Assembly: GCF_019649055.1 (NCBI RefSeq)
Contig: NW_026570239.1
Coordinates: forward strand, 1,054,001-1,118,000
From: Paramacrobiotus metropolitanus
Taxonomy: Eukaryota; Tardigrada; Eutardigrada; Parachela; Macrobiotidae
Direction: 5' to 3'
DNA length: 64,000 nucleotides
The notes beneath the pieces were generated by a model that did no database searches, was not told the origin of the DNA, and worked only from the letters and a program-made list of their open reading frames with translations. This document shows, piece by piece, positions 25,957 to 37,735 of this stretch. The position numbers and the translations under genes are program-made. Numbering within the stretch: position 1 is the stretch's first letter; each line of letters starts with the position of its first letter.

Positions 25957-26487
25957 TGAAGGGAGTGAAGTACTACGGTATCACAATAATTATCAGTAGG
26001 TTCCACTAATCAACTGCCGGAATATAGCAGTACTGTAGCGATGCGTACGTAAAACGATGGTTTTATTCTACTTTTATTCGCTTGTACATTCTAGAACTTT
26101 CTTTTTTGTGTGCATAGGTTTTCTTATGTATACATAAATGCGCTTCGCGCCTATAAGTCCGTGCTTGGCGATACTTTGGGAATCAGTTCTCGCGTTATCA
26201 ATTTGGCAGGTTAAGAGTTTATAATAAATTATCGTTGAGATTCAGTTTCTCGTTCGCGTAGATTCGTGGATTTAGCTATGTCACATAAAGATATTAGCTC
26301 ACACTTTGTCGTTGTGTAAGGTCGGTAGGATAGATTATTGCGATAATTATTCCTATCGTACTGGTCTCTCCGTCACCATTAACGTTGATACTGGTAGCCA
26401 TAAGCCAGTGCAAAAAAATTTCGTTCTCGCAATAATACATTTTAAACATGCGTTTAATTCCTCGTCCAAAGCTTCCAGAGTTGCCAA
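25957..26487. other. Intergenic region
   Basis: No gene seen. This is the 3' flank of the minus-strand GPCR gene. Confidence 0.35.
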
Positions 26488-29400
26488 TTACGAGGATTCC
26501 GGCGGTGATGTCTTCGTGTTTCGACGCAGACTGACAATATACACTAACGGATCGAAGAGCGCCTGAACGGAGTGCAGAAAGGAACAAGTTTCAAAAACAA
26601 TTGTCGCCGGTCGTGCATTGAAATGCCACATTAGAAAACATATTTGTAAAGGTAGCCAACACACCAGAATACTAAAGCATGTCAGTGTTAGCACAAGAAA
26701 CGGCTTCACTCGGTCTTTGGGTCCCTGGTTTCTACCCGGATGAGGCTGATGAAACGGAGCAGCGGGGAAGTTTGTAGGGATTGAATTTACGGTCGCTGCA
26801 CCAACTCCAGGCTTTCTGACTTTTTTCTTGTACCATCGCTTCTTTGCCAAGACTGCATATATGACAGTGATACTCAATATGGGGATGAGACGATCAACGA
26901 TGTTTTCGGCACGGTTCCAGTCGAGCATAACACCTGTGCAAAACAGTATTACAGGCTTTGCAAAACGTTCTTTTAATCAAGTGCAATTACTGTTAATATC
27001 CGTTACTTTATTTATTAGTGTCATTTTTGTTACGGATTTTTATTTCGTTTTCAGAATTTCGAGAATTAAAGTTTGGAACGTCAAAGGTCGTCCCTAGGCT
27101 GTGGACGTAATATCGAAACTAACGTTGCTAACACTTATTCGCTTACTGTATTACTACATTACTACAGTAACGACTTGTACTATACAAAATACTGGACATA
27201 TGAAGTTTTATGTACGGTACATGTATAAAAAAATTTCAGCCACATTTAATTTTCCGAAGTACGAGCTAAATACGTTAGCGGCACGCATAATGTGGCTGGT
27301 TTAATGTTTTTACTTTTTTTACAAAATGAATGAGCCAGCGTATTTATGTTTCATGTTTTGTGCTTTCTTATGTTTCATTCTTATATTCTCTTTTTTAAAG
27401 CTAAAGATAACATCAGAATGAAACATAAGAATAAAACATAAGGAAACACAAAACAGGAAAAATAAGAAGGGTGAGACTATAGGCACCCCTTTCACCCCCG
27501 TTTGCTATAGGCACCCCCTTTTCCACCCTTTTTTACTATGGGCACCCCTTTTCAGTTAGATAATTCTCGCACCCCCTTTTTTTTCGAACTATAGGCACCT
27601 ATTTATAATTTTTTTCCCAGGGGACTGACAAAGATTTTTGAACGTCTTTTTTGTTGCACAAATTTTGTTTTGACGATTTGCCATAAGTAGAAATCAGGGA
27701 TTCACATAAGAAGGTGCACTAAACACTATCCGACAATGGGCCGGTTTGGCTGGTCCACGAGCATATGTAGATCGAATGCGTACGGCATCGTCCACGCGGA
27801 CGACAATATCCCAAATATCCCAGGCTTTCAAATCGTCTGACTACGAATGTGTGTCTTTGTGTGTCTTTTTAATACTGTTAGAAAGTAGCTTAAAATGCGG
27901 AAAAGGCCGGGTAACTGTCCTTAAAGTTATTTTCTTGAGTAGCGTTTGTGTAGACGAGGTCAATTTCGGATCGCGGATTATCTTCGAATGGGATACGGAT
28001 GGGACACTTCTCACAGAGCTGTCGGACATTATTACTACAAAGCCGTCTCTGTTGCAGAACTCATATATTACGAACTCATACAAGAAAAATTTTTGTTGCA
28101 GATAGCGCAAGGACTTTCTGAAAGTCCTCTAAGGTCAAGAAAATTGAATCTCAAAACATAGCATCAGACAATAAGGGGGTCCCTATAGCTTTCGCACTCG
28201 ACGGAGTGCAGGGATTAATTAAACGAAAAGGGGGGCCTATAGACTAAGTGGGTGCGAAAGGGGGCGCCTATAGATAACGGGGGTGAAAGGGGGTGCCTAT
28301 AGCCATTTCCAAATAAGAAACTAAAAAAAATAAAACATAAGAATCAAGCATAAGTAAGAAAACATAAGAACAGAAGAAACCTCAGAAAACATAAGAAAAC
28401 GTCATCTAAGCTGTATTATAGTGTTGGGTAGTAAAAGTCCTTGCCAATATACTTATTTTTACTATCTGCTTTTGGAAGTTTACTTATTTTTACTTAGTAT
28501 TCAAAATTTTTCGGGACTTTTACTTACTTTTACTTACTATTTCAATTTTTCCAAGGACATTTACTTACTAAATTAAAGTAAATTTACTAAATAAATATAA
28601 TTTAGCATTGACAGTTTCGAAATGCCCTAGTTTCAGAGCGCAACAGACTACTGAAAATAGTGCAGATAAATTTCTTATGCATTAATCGAGCTATACAGGT
28701 GCATACTGAACAGTAAATATTGCTGCTTTTTAGGGCGGCAGGCTGGCAGCCGACTACTGCGCACTCTCACTTTACCTGCGAGTGGCGGCTCCTGCCACGC
28801 CAGTTTTACGTAACGCTCATAAAACAAATTAGTAAATAATTTAGTAAATGATTTTTATTTATTCAACGCTGAACCTTAATATTTACTTACTTTTTACTAT
28901 TCCGGCAGCACATTTACTTACTTTTACTTACTTTGTTTCCAAAACCTTACTATTTACTACACTTTTAATATTAGGCGGACTTTTACTAAGTAAATGGCCG
29001 TTATTTAATTTTATTTAGTAGCACAACACTACTGTATTAGCCTGCATAACCCAAGTTACGTAATCCAGGTTTGAGTAATCCAAATCCAAGTGTCAGTAAT
29101 TCAAATCAGAATCCAAATTACAGCGCGGGCTAAATTAATGGTTCGCCATTCACGCAATCTTATGATGGCTAAATAATACGTACCGTAAAACAGCCGGCAA
29201 TCAGGATTTGATTCGGGTCGATAATAGTACAGCAGTTCCACGATGAATGCTGGCATCGGGAATATATGCGGCCAACACACTGCTGCGCAACACATGCACA
29301 TAGCGGTGACCTTACTATGGCGATGGCGGTAGGAGATGGGATGTTGAATGGCCCACCAGCGGTTAATCGCAATCAGAGTGTGCAGGGGAACCGGCACCAC

Positions 29401-29754
29401 CGTAGCCATTCTAGCGAGGTACAGAGCGAAGACACACACCGACCTCCCCATTATCCATGTCCCTCCCTTCCAGTCACGAATCAGGCTGAGGGGCCAGGCG
29501 GCGAAGAAGAACACTAGGTTGGCAATATACAGCGCTAATAAGTAGATAGTAAAGGGTGTAATCTGTTTAGGACGGATGATGTGATAGATGACGACCGCGG
29601 CGTTCAGTCCGATGGCCGCAACGGTCATGATCAATTTGATCCAGTTGGCTGTATCTGTAGTTGACTGGAGGTTGTAGGCGGACTGGGGGTTATAAAAAAG
29701 CGAGGATACATTAGAAGAATTCGCACTTGTACTAGTATTAATTTGCAGCTCCAT
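26488..29754 (-). CDS. Rhodopsin-family G-protein-coupled receptor (2 exons)
   Basis: Exon 1 is 29754-29184 and exon 2 is 26933-26488, with a GT-AG phase-1 intron of 2.25 kb. The N-terminus is rich in NxS/T sites (NTSTSANSSN). TM1-TM4 are in exon 1 (for example LIMTVAAIGLNAAVVIYHII and FTIYLLALYIANLVFFFAAW). The end of TM3 reads INRWWAIQHP in place of the usual DRYxAI, and TM2 lacks the usual Asp. Exon 2 gives TM5 (LIPILSITVIYAVL), a basic third loop, TM6 with CWLPLQI, and TM7 with FDPLVYIVSLR in place of NPxxY. The variants at the microswitches are unusual, but the fold is clear. The ATG at 29784 in the same frame is an alternative start. Ligand unknown. Confidence 0.85.
27340..27470. repeat. 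Fold-back of the CATAAGAAA word family
   Basis: The left arm (about 27345-27385, TATGTTTCATG...CTTATGTTTCATTCTTAT) is the imperfect reverse complement of the right arm (about 27418-27455, AGAATGAAACATAAGAA...). It lies just outside the left end of the next element. Confidence 0.6.
27477..28302. mobile_element. Non-autonomous element with TATAGGCACCCC subterminal repeats (copy B)
   Basis: An 826-bp element in the GPCR intron. Both ends start CTATAGGCACCCC(C)TTTCACCCCCGTT in inverted orientation, and each end carries three or four degenerate copies of the CTATAGGC word. Target duplication not evident. It is related to the element at 14888-15610. Confidence 0.65.
28419..29031. mobile_element. 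Non-autonomous hAT element with 8-bp target duplication
   Basis: A 613-bp element in the GPCR intron. It is flanked by the exact 8-bp duplication CTGTATTA (28411-28418 and 29032-29039). The termini are TAGTGTTGGGTAGTA at left and its imperfect complement at right, the style of hAT ends. The interior is dominated by the word TTTACTTAC in arrays near both ends. No coding capacity. Confidence 0.85.
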
Positions 29755-29784
29755 TGATTGTACGTATTTGGAACTTGCATGCAC

Positions 29785-30901
29785 AATTGTACATCTTAAT
29801 TTAGAGACAAAAGCAATTTATAAGAAAGCGCAATATTGTTGGAGTTCAAAGATGTCAGTCATTCTGCAGTCATTCTCTTGCAGTATAAAATGTAGGCGCA
29901 TCTTCTCGCTGTAGAAATTGCTATGTCACCGGAAAAACTTTCTACTGTTAAGCGCTTTAATATGACAACCCTGGCATTCCAGTTAGATAACCATACTGTA
30001 TGTCCTTGACAGTTTTGCTGGTACCGGAAGGAGTGCGTGCTTTTGCTCCGCTGAATTTCCTAGGAAGATCCTATATTTAGCTAACAGGGCTGTTCATTTT
30101 CTTAGAATGGATAGTACGCGGAACCACTACCCGTAGATTCACTCATGAAGATTTGTTCGCTCATGATTAATCAACAATGTAAAACACCTAGCTGAATCAC
30201 ATCCGTTCACAGTACACTATGTACGCTGGTAAAGGTGGTAATTGTAAATTGCTCAATCAATTAAACGAAGTTGCTGCTATTATACTCTTGCTTGTTGTCA
30301 TCGTTGCCGTCGATCCTTTACCGTTAAATTTTAATTGAAATGGATTTTTCGTTTACATGATCTGCTCTAGATCCAGCATTATACGTCTTTTATTGTCCGA
30401 TAAATAATGTTTTCATTCTACACCAAGACAGATGCCCGAGCTTCATTCGTTTTCTTTTGCGATGAGCTAAAAAATTAAGCACGAATGCCTTACTAGAATT
30501 AGATACTCCTGTTCCGGCTGAACTGTGCTTTGGGCTTCATTTTTCAGGTTTTCTCAGTTAATTAACTTCGGTATTGTCGTATAGTCATGTAGATGAAGTT
30601 CCGCGTCTGCCGGAATCTGCGTTAGTTCACTTCGTTGCAATCGCGCTTCAGGGCAATATTACACAAATCGTGCAAGATGTCTACCTAAAATTTTGCCGAT
30701 GTCAGCATAGTTCCACAAAAGAATTTTTATTGCATCGTTTGGCTAAGAGGCGCCGTCGTTAAGCAATCGACACGAACCGGTTTTTATGAGCTTTCTTCTG
30801 CAGGGGTAAACAATTTATCAAATCTCAGCTTTGTCAGATTAATTTTCAAATTAGCGAGCATCCCAGTGATTGCTGATTTATACACACATCCAAGAATTAT
30901 A
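29785..30901. other. Intergenic region between divergent genes
   Basis: 5' flanks of the minus-strand GPCR and of the plus-strand cysteine-rich gene. No gene is supported; a plus frame at 30574-30762 has no recognisable feature. Confidence 0.35.
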
Positions 30902-32980
30902 ATGCACACTTTGACAAACTGTGTCTGGTCTGTTTTTCTTTTGGGACTACTGCGCTGCAGCGCCGAGAGAAGCCTAGGTGGTACAATCGGCTTTCACTTT
31001 TGCGAAATAGTGGTATAGCGAAATATTTGCGAAATAGTGGTATATTGCGGTATATTGCGGTATATTGCGGTATATTGCGGTATATTTGCGAAATAGTGGT
31101 ATAGCGCCTAGGTGGTAAAATCGGCTTTCCCTTTTGCGAAATGGGATTTTTTACGCCAGGTTAAGCATTTACTTGTTGACAGATGGTGGAATCCAAAACG
31201 ACAATGCTGGGATGTTTACGCCGCTTCCAAATTTCAACACAGAAGTGATGACACGTGACCAGTGTGAGTTGCAGTTCACCGCCCACTGCGGAGTCCGTTT
31301 CAACGTCAGCGGCTCCCTCGCGTGTGCCCAGAACCAAGGACTGGCAATCAACTGCAGCAGCGAAGCCACAAGCGAGGAAGTAAGGAATCTGGCGATAGCG
31401 CTATCCAGACCGCCACTCAAGGCGGTCTTCATCAGTCTGAATGACGGACCCCAAGTCGCATTCGAGAACGTGGCGCCGGTGCGCGAACAGACGGTGGTCT
31501 TCCAGCTGCACAACTGCCGATCTCCGCGCGCCACGAAAAAGTTAGCCCAACTCCGCCTGCCGCATTTACTGGAATTCAGCGTCCATCTCTGCCGCGCCCT
31601 GGACGTCAGACGAGCCGACTTCTGGCAGTCCGCCAAACTGCGACTTATCCAGTTTGTCAATACTACGCTGGAGCTCCTCGAAGGAGGCACTTTTGCCGAT
31701 TTGCCTGGATTGCGACTGTTGTCGTTGGAGCGCGGATTATTCGAAATCTTGAAGTACCCGGAAGACATTCGGAGCTACATAGTGAGACTGCATTGCGGTT
31801 GTGAGTTTAAACAGTTCCGACGCTGGTTTAGCGCCAACGGACTGATGCAGTATGCGAACGAAGGGCAGATTTACCGCATCGAATACGACTCGTGGCGCAA
31901 CGAAGATTTGGGATTCGACGATGTCTTCCTGCCTATCGACTGTACCGAGGCACCACTTCCCAACAAAACTCTTGTAATTCGGAGTGGTCTTTACTCGTTT
32001 TCGGTTAACGAGGACCTTTGTGAGTTTGGCATGCTATTTCTGACATTAAATTGAGTGTACATGCTCGAGAGTTGTGCGAATTGTTTGCAGACAGCGATCC
32101 CTTCCCATCGCGCTGTGAAAATCAAACCAAACCCGATGACGAGTTCCTCCGTCTATCGAGCCAGCCGATGACCAACAATGAGTGCGCCGTGCAACTGCTC
32201 AACCAGTGTTCGTCTTTGCAGAGGGATTACAGTTGGTGCATGGAGCACTGGCCACACGACCCATTCGTGGATGTCGACTGCACTGACGATGAACGGGTGC
32301 GCGAGATACGCGAGGTGGCCAAGGCGCTGGCACATCAGCCGCCGCGACCGACATTCTGGGCATTTTACGGGGATCTTCCCGTTGTGGCATCCGACATAGC
32401 TCCGATTCGGCGGACCATCGTGTTTTTTGAATTATTCAACTGCATCAGCCGGCGTTCGACGGCGATACCTGGGGATTTTGGTTTGACCAGTCTGCTGCAC
32501 TTCATTTTCTGGCAGTGCACCGATCTTGACGTGCAGCGAGATGATTTTAAACGCCTAAAGTTTCTGCGCACAATGACGTTTGTCAACACCACGATTCGTA
32601 GTCTGCACGGCGATGCTTTCAGTGATTTGTTGGAACCGAGCTTGTTGAGTCTGGAAGCCTATGAGTATCACCCATTCGGTTCTAAACGGGCAGAGGACTT
32701 TGACCCGCTTTATCGCGAGTATTTGAGGCGACTGCATTGCGGCTGCGATTTCGCTGGGTTCCGCCAATGGTGGACGAACAACACTCTGCTTCTGCACGCG
32801 AGCGATATCGGATGGGCGGAAGTGTACGCTTTCCGCGGTTTTGCCACCAGCTTTCCGCTGTCTCGTCGAGACATTTATCTGCCGATTGACTGTGCCTTAC
32901 CAATTCCGCGCAGTGTCTATGACATTAATTACAATGAAACCGCTTTTTCACGACACGCAGAACCATGTGAGGCACAGTAA
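30902..32980 (+). CDS. Secreted two-domain cysteine-rich, LRR-like protein (3 exons)
   Basis: Exons are 30902-30977 (signal peptide MHTLTNCVWSVFLLGLLRCS), 31183-32019 and 32091-32980, with GT-AG phase-1 introns, for about 600 residues. Exons 2 and 3 each encode one copy of the same domain of about 280 residues. Shared landmarks are xxMTxxxCxxQ, IAPIRxxxVFFxLxNC, LDVxRxDF, FVNTTxxxLxGxxF, RLHCGCxFxxFRxWxxxN and DxxLPIDC. The middle looks like three or four degenerate LRRs, and the RLHCGC...W...C end resembles an LRR C-cap. Symmetric phase-1 exons explain how the domain could duplicate. A further donor at about 32966 (GTGAGG) with an acceptor near 33089 could give a slightly different C-terminus. 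Function unknown. Confidence 0.75.
31035..31090. repeat. Tandem 10-bp repeat TATATTGCGG in intron 1 plus local duplication
   Basis: About five copies of TATATTGCGG. The array is enclosed by two copies of a 35-bp segment (about 30973-31010 and 31105-31142) sharing GCCTAGGTGGTA..ATCGGCTTTC. The segment includes the exon 1 donor, so intron 1 contains a second copy of that donor at about 31113. Confidence 0.75.
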
Positions 32981-35033
32981 TGAATGCGGCCATTTATTGC
33001 GAGGATTTTCCAGCCGATTATTTGATTTATTTCCAAATTTTCCGCTGCTCATGTCAAACTGAGCAGACCATTTTAATTATTTTTGCAGTTATTACTGTCA
33101 TTGACTGAAGTATGAACTCTGAAATGTGGAATCCAGCACTATCCAGGGCACACCGACAATTTATTTGTTGACCGCTATCCTGCTAAGCGACAACTTGATG
33201 ACGACTTCTTCATGAACGACAAATTGTTTACCCGACAGTTTGTTGAAACGACAACTTGATGATCAACTCGTAGCTAAAGAAAGTTTGCTGACCCACGACA
33301 ATTTGCTGACCTAATAAAACATAAAAAAATAAGAAAATCTAAAAAATAAGAAAAAGGCATAAGAAGACATACAAATACATAATATTGACATGCTATGCGG
33401 AAGTCGCACCGCGACAACCGCACCAGTTGATCAAACCTGCTCAATCGGTAGAGTGGGAATATGCTCTGGACTCCGTAAGTGATACTACAGCCTACAGTGC
33501 CTAGGTACGAGCGGGTTGCTGTGCCTAACGAAAGTTACCGAAACAATCAGGAACTTCCCAAATGTCTAATCACCAAACCGAACGAACAAGCAAACAGAAC
33601 AGAACAACATGAGATATAAACTTCCTTCTCACCTAGAGTCACACGACCTTTGAGCTAGAAACAAGCTCACAGATTTAGTTGAAGTTAGAAACTTCAGACT
33701 GATAGTTAGACCAGAATCGTGGATGCAATTAGCGATCAAATACGTTAGACAAGAACAGCACATCGTACGTAACGGAACAGACAACACGTACGTCATAACA
33801 CGTACGTAATACGCGCAAACTACGCATAGCGCGTTACCCCCACTGCTACAGAATCAACGATTGCGTTAATGAAAGCAAAAAACAAAAAAACAGAAAACAA
33901 AAAATCAAAGAAAACTCTAAATCCAGGAAATACCGTAATCCTGGGGGATCCGTTTCATCATTTGCGTGCGGAATCCGGGGTGTGACGTGGTTCGAATAGA
34001 GGCCCAAGTTGATTTTCCGTCCAACTTCCAAGTAATCCGAAGTTCCTCGTTCCATGCGCGTCCAGTTTTATCGTCAGTCCATCCAAACGTTTCGTATCCA
34101 GGTGAGGTTTTCACCCTCCTTTCCCTCTGAAGAGCTCGAGGATCCGCAATCCGGCAGGTCAAACACATCAGAAGTGGCAGCCATTCTGAAAAACACTGGT
34201 CACAGCCAATCAATCAAACACACAAATTAGAACGGATAAATACCGTCCAATTATCAGCATCTTCAGTGCACCAAAACGTGGATATCTAATTTTCACTAAT
34301 AACTAGCAATTATCCCCACTGCCGGTTTGCACTTGCAGTCGAACGATCAGACACAGTCAATCACAAACAGGTCACAAGAACCGATACGATTGCATGGTTC
34401 TCCACAATGATCTAACAAAACATAACCAGTATCATCCAAGATAAATCTTCGGATGATCGATTCGAATCTCAACTGGAATATAAACATCCAGTTATGAAAA
34501 TCAAACAGTAATCGTTACTACTGCTCTGACTGCAGATTCAAAATGATATTAAAGTCATTTTCACAGAAATCAAACGCTGCACCGAAGTACAGCGTTAAAA
34601 CACGTAGCTACCACACCGGCGGCTACGGCGCACAACACAATACTGGATTAATAAGTACTTTTTTTCAGTTTTTTAAAACCAGTCAACCAACTGCCAGTAC
34701 GAGTACAGTATACGGACTCCCGTCCAGCACCTAGCTCGCACTTAGGAACCGTGCCTTGCGCAACCATCTAAGGTCACTGCGGTACGCACTGCGGGCAAGC
34801 ACCTGGTTCTCATTTAGGAACTTTGCCTCACGGGATTCTCTGAGAATCCACGTGGTCAACCAACACAACCACACAAAACGCCAAAAACCAATACCATTTA
34901 CCAGACGATCCAGATCCCAGGGTTGTTAAAATCCGGTGGGCGCCATGACATGCTATGCGGAAGTCGCACCTCGACAACCGCACTGGATGACCAAACCTAC
35001 TCAATCGGTCGAGGGGGAAAATGCTCTGGACTC

Positions 35034-35691
35034 CAGAGCCTAAAATAGTGGAATTTTAAAGATTGACGCCCCCCTTGGGGTGGGCAGGGGGGCCAGGGGG
35101 GACAAGAATTTTTGAACTTTGAAACCCGAAAGCATGCAAAAACAATTTTGTGCAAGTATATTGTGAGTACCAAACGCAAAGGTTACCTTTACATAGGGTT
35201 AGCGCAACGACTTGTTTTATTGTATTACAGTACATTAATTGAAATGAGATTTAATCAACTGAAACTTACTGCCAGATAAATTTGCTGCCAGTTGTGTCCG
35301 GGTATCACATTAGGACATAATGAGCAGTACGTGTCATTCTGTTTTCTCTCTGCTTCGCCAGTGAAAACCGGATACTTACGTGGTATCAACGCCTGACCAG
35401 CATTCAGGGTTGCCACTCGTTTGAAACAATACGGCTCCGTATTATTAAGACGATGTAACATAAAGACGATGTTTTCTGATGTAACAATTAAGACGACAGC
35501 GCGTTCTCTCGTAATTCAATGTAGTAACAAATAACATTTTTATTTTAATTTTTTTTTAAATCGCAGACCCCCTCATCTTTTTTACTGCATTTTTCAACTT
35601 TCAAAAGATTGACAGTTTTTCCCGTAAAGTTTGACAAAATTTTTTAAAGATTGACACTTGTGTCTAATAATTGACGCTATTTTAGGCTCTG
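35034..35691. mobile_element. Non-autonomous hAT element with 8-bp duplication CTGGACTC
   Basis: A 658-bp insertion in the right LTR-like copy. Ends are CAGAGCCTAAAATAG(T/C)G in inverted orientation. The flanking 8-bp CTGGACTC (35026-35033 and 35692-35699) is single in the uninterrupted left copy, which proves the insertion. A minus-strand frame at 35255-35461 with two CxxC-like cysteines may be a captured or transposase remnant; I cannot assign it. Confidence 0.85.
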
Positions 35692-35949
35692 CTGGACTCC
35701 GTAAGTGATACTACTGCCAACTTCCGCTTGGTACGAGCGGTTTGCTGTGCCTAACGAAAGTTACCGAAACCGAAACACTCAGGAACTTCCCAAATGTTTA
35801 ATAACCAAACCGAACGAACAAGCAAACAGAACAGAACAGAATGAGATATGAACTTCCTTCTAACCTAGAGTCACACAACCTTTCAGCTAGAAACAAGCTC
35901 ACAGATTTAGTTGAAGTTAGAAATTTCAGACTGGTAGTTAGACCAGAAT

Positions 35950-36057
35950 GCCAGCTTTATTGGTCAAATCAAACTTAAGGCAAAATAAAGAAAGAAACAC
36001 AAAAATTACAACAAGAAAATTTCGTTACAACAAATTACAACAAGAAAATTACAACAA
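35950..36057. mobile_element. 108-bp insertion with 9-bp duplication GACCAGAAT
   Basis: Absent from the left LTR-like copy. It is flanked by GACCAGAAT at 35941-35949 and 36058-36066. The 3' half is a tandem of ATTACAACAAG words, like a short retroposon tail. Family unknown. Confidence 0.65.
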
Positions 36058-36185
36058 GACCAGAATCGTGGGTGCAATTAGCGATCAAATGCGTTAGATA
36101 AGAAAAGCACATCGTACGTAACGGAACAGACAACACGTACGTCATTACACGTACGCTATACGTGCAAACTACGCATAGCCCGTTA

Positions 36186-37398
36186 ATTTAAACAAAATAA
36201 AGAAATAAGAAAACATATGCACAACATTAGCATAACATAAGAAAACATAAGCAACACAGTAAAACACTTAAAAACATAAGAAAATATAAGAGTGCAACCA
36301 ACATAAGAAGCAACAAAAAAACAAAATATTTAAAAATGGTCAAAGCTATGCGCAGGAATTTTAATTTGATGTCAAAAATATAATACGAGCTGAGAATAAA
36401 AAGATTTGCGTAAATAAAGGATTCACACAATTATGTAACATCGATTATGGACACCCTTCTCAACAAAGTTCTTCCACACTGCTTATATCAATGTTTTAAC
36501 ATCAAATTCGAATTCATCGCTATTAATTTACCGAGGAACAGCGAAAAAAAACGAAACTAAAAATTTTGCCCCTGACCCCATTGCTACCGCCCATGATACT
36601 GTGGGGGGCTTAGGGGGTTGGCAGTCAGAATTGCACACATTGGCTTAAAAAAATAGCACATGGTCGATGGGGGTCTCGAATAGCCCCGAGAAAAAAATTA
36701 TTTTTTTTCTTTTTATTGGCGGAACTGTATCTGTATCTGTAGCCATGAATAATTTATTCATGACTACAGATACAGGTTCAGCAATAAAAAGAAAAAAATT
36801 TATTTGTTTTGTGATTTTTGCCCCCAAGTGTTTTTTAACTTGTGATATAGTTACTTTCAGTTTCCACCACACTAGCAATTGGGATCTCTGTTTTAACCGG
36901 TTTGTCCAGCAGTTTTGCTAGTAAACAAAAAAGGGGCCTAGGTAAAACATCCTGCTGCGCTAGACCTATATTATTAATTCATCTTATTGTCAAGATTTTC
37001 AACACTGGGGTCGCTCCCTTGGCAACTGCCAACTGGTAATCTGGCATCTGCCAACAAGACGCCGCACGTAAATGCTGACCCAGGTGGCTAGCCAGAAGCT
37101 GCAGAGAGGGAAAATATCTGCTACAGACGGCGAGACACTGCGCAAGCAGCAACTAACGAAGGAATTGGTATTTGCCAAGGTTCAGTGCCGTTTTTATTAT
37201 AATTATTAATATTTATGGTTTACGCGCTATGGTTGTGAATTAGCACGTTCTGCAGATATATTATCTGTTTGGAGAATATCTAGTACCTTCAAATGTCTTC
37301 TGGATGCAACAATGGGCAGCAACCAAATGTGGCAATATCGCAATATACGCATATGGTCAGATTTGCATAAAATGAACTGATTTTGAGTGTTTCATATA
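36186..37398. other. Non-coding region left of the Polinton
   Basis: It holds CATAAGAAA words (36190-36330) and an inverted repeat at about 36693-36806. The arms of that repeat (TTTTTATTG...ACTGTATCTGTA..GCCATGAATAA and the reverse) make a near-perfect fold-back centred at about 36752. No gene. Confidence 0.55.
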
Positions 37399-37627
37399 AA
37401 GGTGTCCACATGCATTGGCGTAATGCACGTTTGAAGCAAATCACATGAAGTAGAGCAAAATGTTATGATTTAAAACTGAAGTAAAACGTTCCGATGAATG
37501 TTTTGTTATGGCGGTTTGAATGGCGATAGTCGACTACATATACTTCATGCCATGAAACAACTGGCACGGCGCCCGCCCGGTGTACAGTGCATCGGCAATC
37601 CACCCGCCCACGGTAGCGGTAGGCAGC
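37399..37627. mobile_element. Left half of a TIR element split by the Polinton
   Basis: The sequence starting AAAGGTGTCCACATGCATTG at 37399 has its reverse complement at 63759-63782, on the other side of the Polinton, and similarity continues for a further 14 bp. So the virus-like element landed inside an older TIR element of about 450 bp. The last six bases, 37622-37627 (GGCAGC), are the left copy of the Polinton target duplication. Confidence 0.7.
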
Positions 37628-37735
37628 AGTAGTAATAAACCTTAAACGACCGGCTTTTAGATGTGGGACGCTGATAAGAGCGTCCCGGGAGGACGTCCCG
37701 TTTTTTAAAAAATTATTTAAAAAATTCAGAAAAAA
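37628..37735. repeat. Left terminal inverted repeat of the Polinton
   Basis: The first 75 bp match the right end with about two mismatches, and weaker A/T-rich similarity runs to about 37735. An internal palindrome GGGACG..CGTCCC with GAGCGTCCCGGGAGGACGTC lies at 37670-37700 and is mirrored at the right end. Confidence 0.9.

Larger units (their letters stand above)
33386..36185. mobile_element. Small LTR-type element (TRIM-like) with nested insertions
   Basis: Two direct repeats of about 451 bp, 33386-33836 and 34946-36185, share TGACATGCTATGCGG at the start and ACTACGCATAGC(G/C)CGTTA at the end. The right copy is enlarged by two later insertions (35034-35691 and 35950-36057). The start and end of each repeat form a 14-bp imperfect inverted pair. 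The internal part (33837-34945) has no gag or pol frame, so a terminal-repeat retrotransposon in miniature is the best fit. No clear 5-bp target duplication or primer-binding site was found, so a segmental duplication remains possible. Confidence 0.5.

Noticed and set aside
29266-29545. Plus-strand frames opposite the GPCR
   Set aside because: Shadows of the GPCR exon on the other strand.
30997-31145. CRISPR-like array in the short repeats
   Set aside because: The 10-bp units are contiguous without spacers, in an intron of an animal gene; this is a minisatellite.
31169-31768. Long minus-strand frame opposite the cysteine-rich gene
   Set aside because: Antisense shadow; the plus strand has the signal peptide, splice sites and domain repeat.
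33386-36185. Full LTR retrotransposon
   Set aside because: The interior is only 1.1 kb with no gag, protease or reverse transcriptase, and no primer-binding site was found.
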